Shown piece after piece: positions 8,313 to 16,100 of a DNA stretch of 26,664 bases. This DNA comes from JAKSCF01 sp028279945 (lineage in GTDB: Bacteria; Bacillota; Clostridia; Peptostreptococcales; JAAYPU01). The stretch lies in NCBI GenBank assembly GCA_028279945.1, contig JANQMT010000201.1, positions 1-26,664 of the forward strand, read 5' to 3'. Within the stretch, counting starts at the first letter, position 1. The number at the start of each line of letters is the position of its first letter. Below the pieces are notes generated by a model. It was not told the origin of the DNA. It was given only the letters and a program-made list of their open reading frames with translations, and searched no databases. Position numbers and translations under genes: made by a program.

Positions 8313-9725
8313 ATGGAAACCACTGAGAAAAAATACAGGGTCGAGCATGATCTTCTGGGAGAAAAGAATATCCCACAAGAAGCCTACTATGGTATCCATA
8401 CGGCCAGGGCTATGGAAAATTTTAATATAAGCAGAAATCATGTTAATCTTGACTTGATTTACGCTATGGCACTGGTGAAAAAGGCCGCAGCATTAAGTAA
8501 TGTAAAAATCGGTTTGCTGCCGGAGGATATTTCAAATTCTATTATAGACGCATGTAATGATATTCTGGAAGGAAAACTGGACAATGCCTTTTGTGTAGAT
8601 GCCTGTCAGGGTGGCGCAGGCACTTCTACAAACATGAATGTCAATGAAGTCATCGCCAACCGTGCCATTGAACTTCTTGGAGGTGAAAAAGGCAGCTATG
8701 ATATTGTACACCCCTTACACCATGTGAACTGCAGCCAGTCAACCAATGACGTCTACCCAACTTCTTTAAGGATCGCATTGATTAAAAATCTGCGTCCTCT
8801 GAGTGATGCAATGGCAGCACTGCAAACCGCCTTACAGGAAAAAGAAAATGAGTTTTCCGATATTTTAAAACTGGGCCGAACCCAGTTGATGGATGCTTTG
8901 CCCATGACTGTGGGACAATCCTTTGGCGCCTATGCAAAGGCTGTTGCCAGAGATCGTTGGAGACTATACAAGGTTGAAGAAAGACTTCGGCAAATCAATA
9001 TGGGAGGGACGGCCATCGGTACAGGCATCAATGCACCTCAAAAGTATATATATCTGGTCACCGAATTCCTGCAGGATATAACCGGTCTTGGTCTCGCCAG
9101 AAGCGAGTATCCAATGGATATAACTCAGAATATGGATGTTTTTGTTGAAGTCTCCGGTCTTCTTAAGGCTGCGGCAGTTAATCTGATGAAAATTTCCAAC
9201 GACTTGAGATTTTTATCCTCCGGTCCTTCGGGAGGCATCGGAGAATATAAATTGCCTGAATGTCAGGCAGGATCTTCAATAATGCCGGGAAAAGTGAATC
9301 CTGTTATCTGTGAGATGGCTGCTCAGGCTGCAATGAAAGTAATAGCCAATGATTCTCTCATAACATCGGCTGCCTGTAACGGACAACTGGAACTGAATTC
9401 ATTCTCCCCTGTTCTGGCAGATGCACTTTTGGAATCAGCATCCATATTAGAACGATCGGTTACGATTTTCAAAGATAAATGTATAAACGGAATCCGTATC
9501 CATACGGATATTTGCCAGATGCACGTAGAAAAATCATCTGCTCTTGCAGCTGCTCTGATATTTCATATGGGTTATGAAAAAGCCTCAGATATTGCTAAAA
9601 TAGCTCAGTCAGAAAACAAAACCATAAGAGAAGTATTACTGGAGCATCGGATTATGAGTAAAGAAGAGATTGAAAATACGTTGAATCTATATCAAGTAAC
9701 AAAACCGGGAATTCCAGGTAAGTAG
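8313..9725 (+). CDS. aspA: Aspartate ammonia-lyase (aspartase)
   Basis: This enzyme catalyses the reversible deamination of L-aspartate to fumarate and ammonium as a cytosolic homotetramer. The protein (470 residues, normal for the family) starts with the typical RVEHDLLGEKNIPQEAYYGIHTARAMENF. It carries the fumarase/aspartase signature GSSIMPGKVNP near residue 320 and the conserved TSTNMNVNEVIANRA block. I start at ATG 8313 rather than GTG 8301 because the GTG overlaps the AGGAGG ribosome binding site (8296-8301). It is followed by hydF and a TM1266-family gene in the same orientation. This suggests the ammonium or fumarate it makes is used in, or co-regulated with, hydrogenase assembly. Confidence 0.95.
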   Translation: METTEKKYRVEHDLLGEKNIPQEAYYGIHTARAMENFNISRNHVNLDLIYAMALVKKAAALSNVKIGLLPEDISNSIIDACNDILEGKLDNAFCVDACQGGAGTSTNMNVNEVIANRAIELLGGEKGSYDIVHPLHHVNCSQSTNDVYPTSLRIALIKNLRPLSDAMAALQTALQEKENEFSDILKLGRTQLMDALPMTVGQSFGAYAKAVARDRWRLYKVEERLRQINMGGTAIGTGINAPQKYIYLVTEFLQDITGLGLARSEYPMDITQNMDVFVEVSGLLKAAAVNLMKISNDLRFLSSGPSGGIGEYKLPECQAGSSIMPGKVNPVICEMAAQAAMKVIANDSLITSAACNGQLELNSFSPVLADALLESASILERSVTIFKDKCINGIRIHTDICQMHVEKSSALAAALIFHMGYEKASDIAKIAQSENKTIREVLLEHRIMSKEEIENTLNLYQVTKPGIPGK

Positions 9726-9798
9726 GGATTCCATGGGGCTGATAAATGCATATTCGTTCAACAAGCCCTAATTAAGCGTAATAAAGAAGGTGAAAAGT

Positions 9799-11040
9799 GT
9801 GAGTTTAAATCAAACCCCAAGATCAAACAGAATACATATTGCATTCTTTGGACGGCGCAATGCCGGAAAATCCAGTTTGATCAATGCAGTTACCAATCAG
9901 GAAACTGCCCTTGTTTCAAAGTATAAAGGCACAACAACAGACCCGGTATATAAAGCAATGGAAATACTTCCTCTTGGCCCTGTGGTACTGATTGATACTG
10001 CAGGCATCGATGATGAAGGTGAATTAGGTACGCTTCGTATCAAAAAAACAAAGGAAGTATTGAACAAAACCGATCTTGCCGTCTATGTGCTGGATGGTAC
10101 GGAGGGATTGACCGACGAGGATAAAAATAGAATTCATGAGATCAAGTCTAGAGGCATTCCATTGATCGGTGTGGTTAACAAATCTGACATCCAAAATTTT
10201 GATGTGGAAAAGCTCACCAATCTAAAGCATGCTACAAAATGTGATTTTTTACCTGTTTCGGCACTGAGCGGTAAAGGCATTGAGGATCTGAAAATGGCAC
10301 TGGCAAAAAGTATTCCCAGTGAAGAAACCAAATTCAAGATCGTAGGAGATCTGTTAGAACCCGGAGATTTCGCCGTACTGGTCGTACCCATTGACAAAGC
10401 AGCCCCCAAAGGCAGGCTGATCCTTCCCCAACAGCAAACCATTCGTGATATTCTGGAAAGTGATGCAATGGCAATTGTTACAAAGGAATATGAATTGAAA
10501 GATACACTTGAAAAGCTGGGACAGAAGCCGAAGATCGTTATTACCGACTCACAAGCATTTTTAAAGGTTGCAGCAGATACTCCAAAGGATATACCCATGA
10601 CCTCCTTCTCCATACTCTTTGCAAGACATAAAGGCGATCTTGCCCAATTGGTCAAAGGAGCAAAAAGTATTGAGAAGCTTAAGGATGGGGATAAAATCCT
10701 CATAGCTGAAGGGTGTACACACCACAGACAATCTGATGACATCGGTACAGTTAAAATACCCAGATGGATTCGTCAGATGACGGGAAAACAACTGGCATTT
10801 GACCATGTATCCGGAAATCAATTTCCTGATAACCTTAAAGACTACGCTTTAATCGTTCAATGCGGCGGATGTATGCTGAACCGCAGGGCTATGTTATATA
10901 GAATACAAACGGCTGTGGCGTTACAAGTTCCTATGGTCAACTATGGTATTCTTATTGCCTATGTACAGGGCATACTTGAAAGAGCCATACGCCCTTTCCC
11001 CCTGGCAAGTATCGCCTGGGAAGAAGAAAGTTCGATATAG
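9799..11040 (+). CDS. hydF: [FeFe] hydrogenase H-cluster maturation GTPase HydF
   Basis: HydF is the scaffold that receives the di-iron subcluster built by HydE and HydG and delivers it to apo-hydrogenase HydA. The N-terminal GTPase domain shows a P-loop GRRNAGKS (18-25), DTAG and NKSD. A dimerisation domain follows, then the C-terminal [4Fe-4S] domain with Cys306 and His308 (CTH), Cys355 and Cys358 (CGGC). The residue before Cys355 is Gln rather than the His of the classic HCxxC, a variation known in the family. I choose GTG 9799 (MSLNQTPRSNRIHIAFFG) because AGAAGG is 8 nt upstream; an in-frame GTG at 9790 overlaps that site. HydE, HydG and HydA are not in the window. Confidence 0.95.
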   Translation: MSLNQTPRSNRIHIAFFGRRNAGKSSLINAVTNQETALVSKYKGTTTDPVYKAMEILPLGPVVLIDTAGIDDEGELGTLRIKKTKEVLNKTDLAVYVLDGTEGLTDEDKNRIHEIKSRGIPLIGVVNKSDIQNFDVEKLTNLKHATKCDFLPVSALSGKGIEDLKMALAKSIPSEETKFKIVGDLLEPGDFAVLVVPIDKAAPKGRLILPQQQTIRDILESDAMAIVTKEYELKDTLEKLGQKPKIVITDSQAFLKVAADTPKDIPMTSFSILFARHKGDLAQLVKGAKSIEKLKDGDKILIAEGCTHHRQSDDIGTVKIPRWIRQMTGKQLAFDHVSGNQFPDNLKDYALIVQCGGCMLNRRAMLYRIQTAVALQVPMVNYGILIAYVQGILERAIRPFPLASIAWEEESSI

Positions 11041-11052
11041 GAGGTATTAAAA

Positions 11053-11301
11053 ATGGAAAAAAGGATCGGCGTTATTGGTATTGTAATTGAAGACAATAAA
11101 ATCGCCAATAAAATCAATCAATTCCTTCACGAACATGCAGATATTATTATCGGCAGAATGGGATTGCCTTACAAGGCAAGGGATATAAGTGTCATATCAT
11201 TGATTGTTGACGGATCTACGGATCAGATCGGCAGCCTTACAGGCAAGCTCGGCAATCTGCCGGGCATCAATGTAAATAGTACCCTTTCAAAAAAAAGATG
11301 A
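11053..11301 (+). CDS. TM1266-family protein (putative iron-only hydrogenase system regulator)
   Basis: This small 82-residue protein has the alternating strand/helix pattern of an ACT/NikR-C-like ferredoxin fold (RIGVIGIVIED... IIIGRMGLPYKARDISVISLIVDGSTDQIGSLTGKLGNLPGI). The TM1266 family is repeatedly found beside HydEFG genes and is annotated as a putative regulator; its exact function is not established. There is no DNA-binding domain in the sequence, so any regulatory role would have to be through ligand sensing or protein contact. The start is supported by TAGGAGG, which overlaps the hydF stop. Confidence 0.85.
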   Translation: MEKRIGVIGIVIEDNKIANKINQFLHEHADIIIGRMGLPYKARDISVISLIVDGSTDQIGSLTGKLGNLPGINVNSTLSKKR

Positions 11302-11363
11302 ATCTGTGATTTTAGATTCTAGGAATAATACTTGCTTTATAATCCCTATTTTAGGTAAAAACG

Positions 11364-11384
11364 TTCAAGTTTTTTAAAGTTGAA
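11364..11384 (-). terminator. Weak terminator after the 73-residue membrane protein gene
   Basis: On the minus strand TTCAA(C)TTT pairs with AAA(C)TTGAA, giving eight pairs and one C-C mismatch around an AAA loop. It is followed by CG and TTTTT. The hairpin includes the stop codon of the 11374-11595 gene. Confidence 0.35.
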
Positions 11385-11595
11385 ATAAATTTTCTAATAT
11401 CATTAAAATTATTCCTGCAATTAAGTAACATGCCATATACGTTCCGGCACCTTGCCACGTTCTTTTCGGGTCATCAGGGTATCTATCAGGTATAATATCC
11501 AATTTTATATCTGTATATTTTAATAGTAATAATCGCACTAAAACATAAAATATATATCCAAGAAAAAAAGCCAATACTGGTACCAATCTAACCAC
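11374..11595 (-). CDS. Small two-helix membrane protein of unknown function
   Basis: I do not recognise this protein. It has up to 73 residues, with hydrophobic segments at about 5-26 and 52-71 joined by a polar, proline- and aspartate-rich loop (LDIIPDRYPDDPKRTWQGAG). That is the pattern of a genuine small membrane protein rather than a chance frame. The frame opens at GTG 11595; AGAGG lies only 2 nt before it, so TTG at 11586 (11 nt after AGAGG) may be the true start. It sits 5 nt downstream of the AcoR-like regulator in the same orientation and is probably cotranscribed with it. Confidence 0.6.
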   Translation of the reverse strand: MVRLVPVLAFFLGYIFYVLVRLLLLKYTDIKLDIIPDRYPDDPKRTWQGAGTYMACYLIAGIILMILENLFQL

Positions 11596-11600
11596 TTCCT

Positions 11601-13562
11601 CTATAAATTATCAATTCTTTTAACATCTATATGGTATTTTTTTATTTTTCTGTATATTGTGGATTTACTCATGTTAAGATTCTTTCCTGCTAATATAACA
11701 TTCTTATTACATTTTAAAAGCATGTTTACAATATTATTTTTTTCTATATTTTCTATAGAAAGAATAGACGACGCCTCATTATTTTGATGAATATAATGAT
11801 TATTATTATGATTTATAATGAGATCCGGTAAAAACGCCTCTGTTATCACCCTATCATCACATAGATAATATGCTCTTTCAATTATATTTTGAAGCTCCCT
11901 CACATTTCCAATCCATTCGTAATTCTCTAAATATCTTACAAATTCATCGCTAAATCTTTTGATATTTTGAGGATGTTGATGGTTTAAATTCTTTAGAAAA
12001 TAATTGGCACAAATGTCTATGTCCTCTTTTCTTTCCCTTAACGGCGGAATTTCCAACTTAAATACGTTCAATCTATAATACAAATCTTCTCTAAAATTTT
12101 TTCTTTGCGCTTCGTATAATAAGTTTCTATTGGTAGCTGCTATGACACGTACATCTAATTTGATCTCATAATTGCCGCCTATTCTTCTTATAGATAAATT
12201 GTCCAACACTCTTAACAGCTTCGCTTGAAGCTCTAATGGCAATTCACCGATCTCATCTAAAAATATGGTGCCGCCATTTGCAAGTTCAAATTTCCCAGGA
12301 TTTCCTTCCTTTAAAGCCCCGGTAAATGCACCTTTTTCATATCCAAACAATTCACTTTCAATTAAATCTTTGGGAAGAGATGCACAATTCATAGCAATGA
12401 AGGGCCCTTTTGAATAACTGCTGATATTATGAATGGCATGTGCAAACAATTCTTTTCCTGTTCCGCTTTCCCCTTCAATCAAAATACAAGCTCTGCTCCT
12501 AGCCATTTTTTTTGCGGAACTAATAATCTGTTTCATTTTAAGGGTTCCGGTTACAATATTTTTAAAAGTATAAGTGGCAATATTACCGGTCAACTTGTTA
12601 ACTGCCTTATGCAGGTATTTCGTTTCTTTAAAAGCCAGCGCAAAACCAATGGTTTCATGATTGGTAATCATCGGGACGATATTCACGCTGCAGGGTATCC
12701 TTTTTTGATTCACATAAAAATTACAGTCCGTAAAATAAGCCGTCTTTCTTTCATTGAGATAATTGATATTAAAATCAAAATTTAAATCTCTAAACATTTC
12801 TCTCGTGTCTAGTTCTCGTATATCTTCATGGTCCAGCTCAAGTATCTTTTCAGCTCTTTTATTGACCTTGCTGATTTTATAATCCTTATCTATGATTATA
12901 ATGCCGTCTGAAGTGCTTTCAAAGGTTGTTTGAATCAGTTCATTAGATCTAAGCAGTGCTATTTGCTTCTCTATTGTGTAGGCTGAAGCAACGATTATAC
13001 CTAATGTGTGCGAGTGTGCCGTATTACCGTCACCTGACATATTTAAGCACCCAATAACGTTCCCGTTTTCATCATGAATGGTGGTGGCAGAGCAGGTCCA
13101 TTCATGATGTGATAAACAATAATGTTCTTCACCCACCACTTGTATGGTTTTATCAATGGCCAATGCAGTTCCTATAGCATTGGTTCCAACTGCTTCTTCA
13201 GACCATAAAGACCCAAAATCAAATCGAATTTTATCTGCTTTTCCTCTTACAATATTGTCGCCTATTATTTCAATGATATAACCATGCTTATCGGTTAAAA
13301 CCAAGACATAATGACTTTCGGCTACAATGTTATGGAGGTTTTTCATAATGGGCTTTGCGATCTGTAATAATTCCTTGTTTTTTTCTATGATATATTCATA
13401 TTGGACTTTACTTTCTTTTTTCCCTTTTCCATCCAGATAATCAACCCCATATTTTTTACACCGTTTCCAGGATTCTGATATTATTGGACTCACGGATGGG
13501 TCTATAATATTTTCATTAATAAACTTTTCCCACGCTTTTTTCTTCTTTCTTCTACTATCCAA
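11601..13562 (-). CDS. acoR: Sigma-54-dependent transcriptional activator, AcoR-like
   Basis: This is a bacterial enhancer-binding protein that uses ATP hydrolysis to open sigma-54 promoters. A GAF-like sensor spans about 75-200, with the AcoR-type motif VGTNAIGTAL and Cys-containing HHEWTCSATTIHD. A PAS domain lies at about 205-315. The AAA+ domain spans about 335-560 with Walker A GESGTGKE (364-371), the sigma-54 contact loop GAFTGA (411-416) and Walker B IFLDEIGE. A Fis-type helix-turn-helix (AGKNLNMSKSTIYRKIKKY) is at the C-terminus. The start is TTG, supported by GAGGG 8 nt upstream. It has its own promoter and lies downstream of the dehydrogenase operon, which carries a -24/-12 promoter. 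It is therefore the likely activator of that operon, responding to the substrate or a product. Confidence 0.93.
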   Translation of the reverse strand: MDSRRKKKKAWEKFINENIIDPSVSPIISESWKRCKKYGVDYLDGKGKKESKVQYEYIIEKNKELLQIAKPIMKNLHNIVAESHYVLVLTDKHGYIIEIIGDNIVRGKADKIRFDFGSLWSEEAVGTNAIGTALAIDKTIQVVGEEHYCLSHHEWTCSATTIHDENGNVIGCLNMSGDGNTAHSHTLGIIVASAYTIEKQIALLRSNELIQTTFESTSDGIIIIDKDYKISKVNKRAEKILELDHEDIRELDTREMFRDLNFDFNINYLNERKTAYFTDCNFYVNQKRIPCSVNIVPMITNHETIGFALAFKETKYLHKAVNKLTGNIATYTFKNIVTGTLKMKQIISSAKKMARSRACILIEGESGTGKELFAHAIHNISSYSKGPFIAMNCASLPKDLIESELFGYEKGAFTGALKEGNPGKFELANGGTIFLDEIGELPLELQAKLLRVLDNLSIRRIGGNYEIKLDVRVIAATNRNLLYEAQRKNFREDLYYRLNVFKLEIPPLRERKEDIDICANYFLKNLNHQHPQNIKRFSDEFVRYLENYEWIGNVRELQNIIERAYYLCDDRVITEAFLPDLIINHNNNHYIHQNNEASSILSIENIEKNNIVNMLLKCNKNVILAGKNLNMSKSTIYRKIKKYHIDVKRIDNL

Positions 13563-13599
13563 AATATCACCCTCTCTCTAAAAAACGTACTTTTATTTA

Positions 13600-13629
13600 A
13601 TTATATATCATCAAAACCATATTATCCAA
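13600..13629 (-). promoter_or_regulatory. Sigma-A type promoter of the AcoR-like regulator
   Basis: On the minus strand TTGGAT (13629-13624) is separated by 18 bp from a perfect TATAAT (13605-13600). This predicts a leader of about 30 nt, so the activator can be made independently of the sigma-54 operon it would control. Confidence 0.55.
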
Positions 13630-13723
13630 TATCTGATATTAAAAACAAATATTATTTGGACCCTAGCTGACAACTTGTTCGCTATAGTTCTAATTCAAAA
13701 TTAAACTGCCTATCTTTTCCTCC

Positions 13724-15025
13724 CTATAGCATTAACATTGCAGGGTTTTCTATATATTGTTTCAGTCTATATAAGAACTGAGCGCCAACTGCTCCATCAA
13801 CTGCTCTATGGTCTGCCGTAAATGAGAGTTTCATAAATGGCTTTTGGATCATATTTCCATTTTCCAGTACCGGAACCTCATTTATAGCATTGACTCCAAG
13901 TATGGCGACTTCCGGTTGATTGATAATGGGAGAAAATGCGTCGATCCCAAACATACCTAGATTTGTGATGGTAAAAGTTCCTCCCGTCAGCTCATCTGTG
14001 GAAAGCCGGTTTGTTTTTGCTTTATAAGCCAGGTCTTTGATTTCAGAAGAAATATCTTTTAATCCCTTTGCATTGGCATATTTGATAACAGGGACCATCA
14101 ATCCATTTTCCAGTGCAACAGCGACACCCATATTGACATAATTTCTTAGTATCAGTGTCTCACCGTCTATTGAACAGTTGACCAATGGAAACTCCAATAA
14201 TACTTTTGCAGCAATTTTTACTAAAAAATCCGTATAGGTTAGCTTTTCAATATCTTTAAGATCATTTTTTAACTTTTTAAGATGGGTTACATCCACTTTT
14301 ATATCATAAGTAACAGCAGGAGATACATTCCAGCTTTGTGACATCCTCTGGGATATTACTTTTCTCATCTGCGACATAGGGACTCTTTCATCCGTAGGAT
14401 TTACGGCTTCAAGGAATTTCCGCTCCTTGCTGAACTCTAATACATCTTTTTTCATTATTCTCTCATCTTTATTGATATCAGAAAGATTAACACCCAAATC
14501 CTGTGCTGTTTTAACTGCCGTTGGGGAAGACTTGATTTTTCCCTTGTTTTCAAGATATTTTTCAACATCTTCTTTTGTAATTCTGCCATTTGGACCGGTG
14601 CCGGCAACATCATAAACATCCATATTGTTTTCCATTGCAAGTTTTTTGGCAATAGGTGAAACCTTTACTCTCTTGGGCTTATCTTTTCCTTCTCTGCTTT
14701 CTACTTTTGATACTCCGGACTCTAAGCTGCTTTCTCCGGTCTCTCCTTTTTCAGGCGATTCCCATAACAGGGATGATATGTCTTCATCCTTATCTCCAAT
14801 AATAGCAACAGGCTTTAAACAAGGGATGACATCGCCTTCATCGGCCAACAGCTTTCTCATAAATCCCTTCTCATTTGCCTCAACCGTATTGGTTAATTTA
14901 TCTGTTGCGACTTCGAATAGGGCTTCACCGGGATTAACTTCATCCCCTTCAGCTTTATTCCATTTTACTAATTGCCCTTCTTTCATAGTAAGCCCTAGTT
15001 TAGGCATTACTATTAAACTTGCCAT
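13724..15025 (-). CDS. acoC: Dihydrolipoamide acyltransferase (E2) of a 2-oxoacid/acetoin dehydrogenase complex
   Basis: This is the core acyltransferase that moves the acyl group from E1 to CoA. A lipoyl domain occupies 1-78, with the lipoylated lysine expected at Lys43 (ATDKLTN). An acidic, Ser-rich linker follows. There are then two consecutive peripheral-subunit-binding-like domains: 122-158 (VSPIAKKLAMENN...GRITKEDVEKYL) and a divergent second copy at about 164-200 (SPTAVKTAQDLGVNLSDI...IMKKDVLEF). The catalytic domain ends with the active site HRAVDG (His406, Asp410). AAAGGAGGG precedes the ATG. No E3 (dihydrolipoamide dehydrogenase) is encoded nearby, so the complex must borrow one. 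It is the last gene of the operon, 30 nt after the AcoX-like gene. The acyl specificity cannot be read from sequence. Confidence 0.93.
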   Translation of the reverse strand: MASLIVMPKLGLTMKEGQLVKWNKAEGDEVNPGEALFEVATDKLTNTVEANEKGFMRKLLADEGDVIPCLKPVAIIGDKDEDISSLLWESPEKGETGESSLESGVSKVESREGKDKPKRVKVSPIAKKLAMENNMDVYDVAGTGPNGRITKEDVEKYLENKGKIKSSPTAVKTAQDLGVNLSDINKDERIMKKDVLEFSKERKFLEAVNPTDERVPMSQMRKVISQRMSQSWNVSPAVTYDIKVDVTHLKKLKNDLKDIEKLTYTDFLVKIAAKVLLEFPLVNCSIDGETLILRNYVNMGVAVALENGLMVPVIKYANAKGLKDISSEIKDLAYKAKTNRLSTDELTGGTFTITNLGMFGIDAFSPIINQPEVAILGVNAINEVPVLENGNMIQKPFMKLSFTADHRAVDGAVGAQFLYRLKQYIENPAMLML

Positions 15026-15055
15026 TAAAATCCCTCCTTTTACTTGCTATGATGA

Positions 15056-16051
15056 TTAGCAATCAAAAAATCCATTGAGCTGTGCCGTTTCTAATGTCTT
15101 TTTAATATTGACATGAAAAGGTCCATTCCTAGTTATTCTAAAAATAAACCGATCTTTCTTTTTAAAAGTGATTTCTCTTTCTCCATCCAGCGCAATAACA
15201 CCTTTATCTTCTGCTGTGTATTCATACCTTTGATTCAGTTGGATGATCTCAGGTTCACCAAGTTTTATTGGTTGGACTAATCCGGCAGCTACCGGAGCAA
15301 TGATTTTATACTTGCTCTCAGTCAAGTCAATACATATTCCAAAATCATCATCGTCCCTTACTATTTTTTTGCATCCCACCAGTGAGGAAAACCCTATACT
15401 GGCAGGATGTCCTCTTGATACGATTATTTTTGAAATATCTTCAATGTTCCATATGGCCTTAGCACCTATAAACACGTTTTTTGCCAGCACTACATCGATT
15501 AAGGCAATATCGATTACCCTTTCATCTTGAATAATTTCTATTCTCTTATCTTTTTTACCCATATGATTCAAATCATATCTCTTGGACGCTACCACTGCAG
15601 CCGCCATACCCACCACTGTTCCCTCAATCATCTCAGGATAAACATTATTCGTCCCAGTGGATACACTTATAAGGGGCGTTTTTTCTATCCCCTTGGCTAC
15701 AGCACGACTTGTGCCGTCGCCTCCCAGGGCAATGATACAACCCACTCCTATTTTTTCCATGAGTTTGGCAGACCTTATGGTATCTTCTATAGTACCGCTG
15801 ATTTTTTCATTTAAGATTTCTATTTCAGTCCTTAACTCTTTGGTAGTCTGCAGGTTATCCTGTACCTTATATCCTATATGATAAGTATCCGGCATCATAT
15901 ATACTTTTCTTACACCACATTCTTGAGCCGCTAATATGATTCTCTCAACGATATTTACTTTTTCATTATTATCAATAACAGTAGCATGGGATACCAGCCT
16001 TCTAATATCTTTGCCTGAGGCCGGGTTAGCAATTATTCCTATTGTCAACAT
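15056..16051 (-). CDS. acoX: ATP-NAD kinase-fold protein, AcoX-like
   Basis: This protein belongs to the ATP-NAD kinase/diacylglycerol-kinase-like superfamily. IGIIANPASGKD opens the protein, GGDGT (110-114) is the nucleotide-binding signature and STGTNNVYP follows. Proteins of this type (AcoX) occur in acetoin-catabolic operons of several bacteria, but their reaction is not established; NAD phosphorylation or phosphorylation of a small ketol are both possible. The frame extends upstream into acoB. I place the start at ATG 16051 because AGGAG lies 7-8 nt before it and the protein then begins like its family (MLTIGIIANPASGKD), giving 331 residues. A perfect hairpin lies in the 49-nt gap to acoB. 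Confidence 0.88.
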   Translation of the reverse strand: MLTIGIIANPASGKDIRRLVSHATVIDNNEKVNIVERIILAAQECGVRKVYMMPDTYHIGYKVQDNLQTTKELRTEIEILNEKISGTIEDTIRSAKLMEKIGVGCIIALGGDGTSRAVAKGIEKTPLISVSTGTNNVYPEMIEGTVVGMAAAVVASKRYDLNHMGKKDKRIEIIQDERVIDIALIDVVLAKNVFIGAKAIWNIEDISKIIVSRGHPASIGFSSLVGCKKIVRDDDDFGICIDLTESKYKIIAPVAAGLVQPIKLGEPEIIQLNQRYEYTAEDKGVIALDGEREITFKKKDRFIFRITRNGPFHVNIKKTLETAQLNGFFDC

Positions 16052-16067
16052 ATATACTCTCCTATAT

Positions 16068-16093
16068 AAAGGGGTAACCAACGCTACCCCTTT
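16068..16093 (-). repeat. Perfect 9-bp hairpin between acoB and acoX
   Basis: AAAGGGGTA (16068-16076) and TACCCCTTT (16085-16093) are exact inverted copies around an 8-nt loop. The hairpin sits just after the acoB stop and just before the acoX ribosome binding site. The minus-strand sequence after it is TATAT, not a U-run, so a role in mRNA processing, stability or acoX translation is more likely than termination. Confidence 0.65.
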
Positions 16094-16100
16094 TAAAGTT

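Noticed and set aside
9726..9798. GGGCT/AGCCC pairing between aspA and hydF
   Set aside because: The stem is only 5 bp with a loop of about 24 nt and no T-run, too weak to call.
10134..10742. 202-codon open frame antisense to hydF
   Set aside because: It lies wholly within the well-supported hydF gene, is Ser/Phe-rich as expected for a shadow frame, and has no ribosome binding site of its own.
14427..15059. Plus-strand open frames opposite the E2 gene
   Set aside because: They are shadows of a gene with clear lipoyl, binding and catalytic domains on the other strand.
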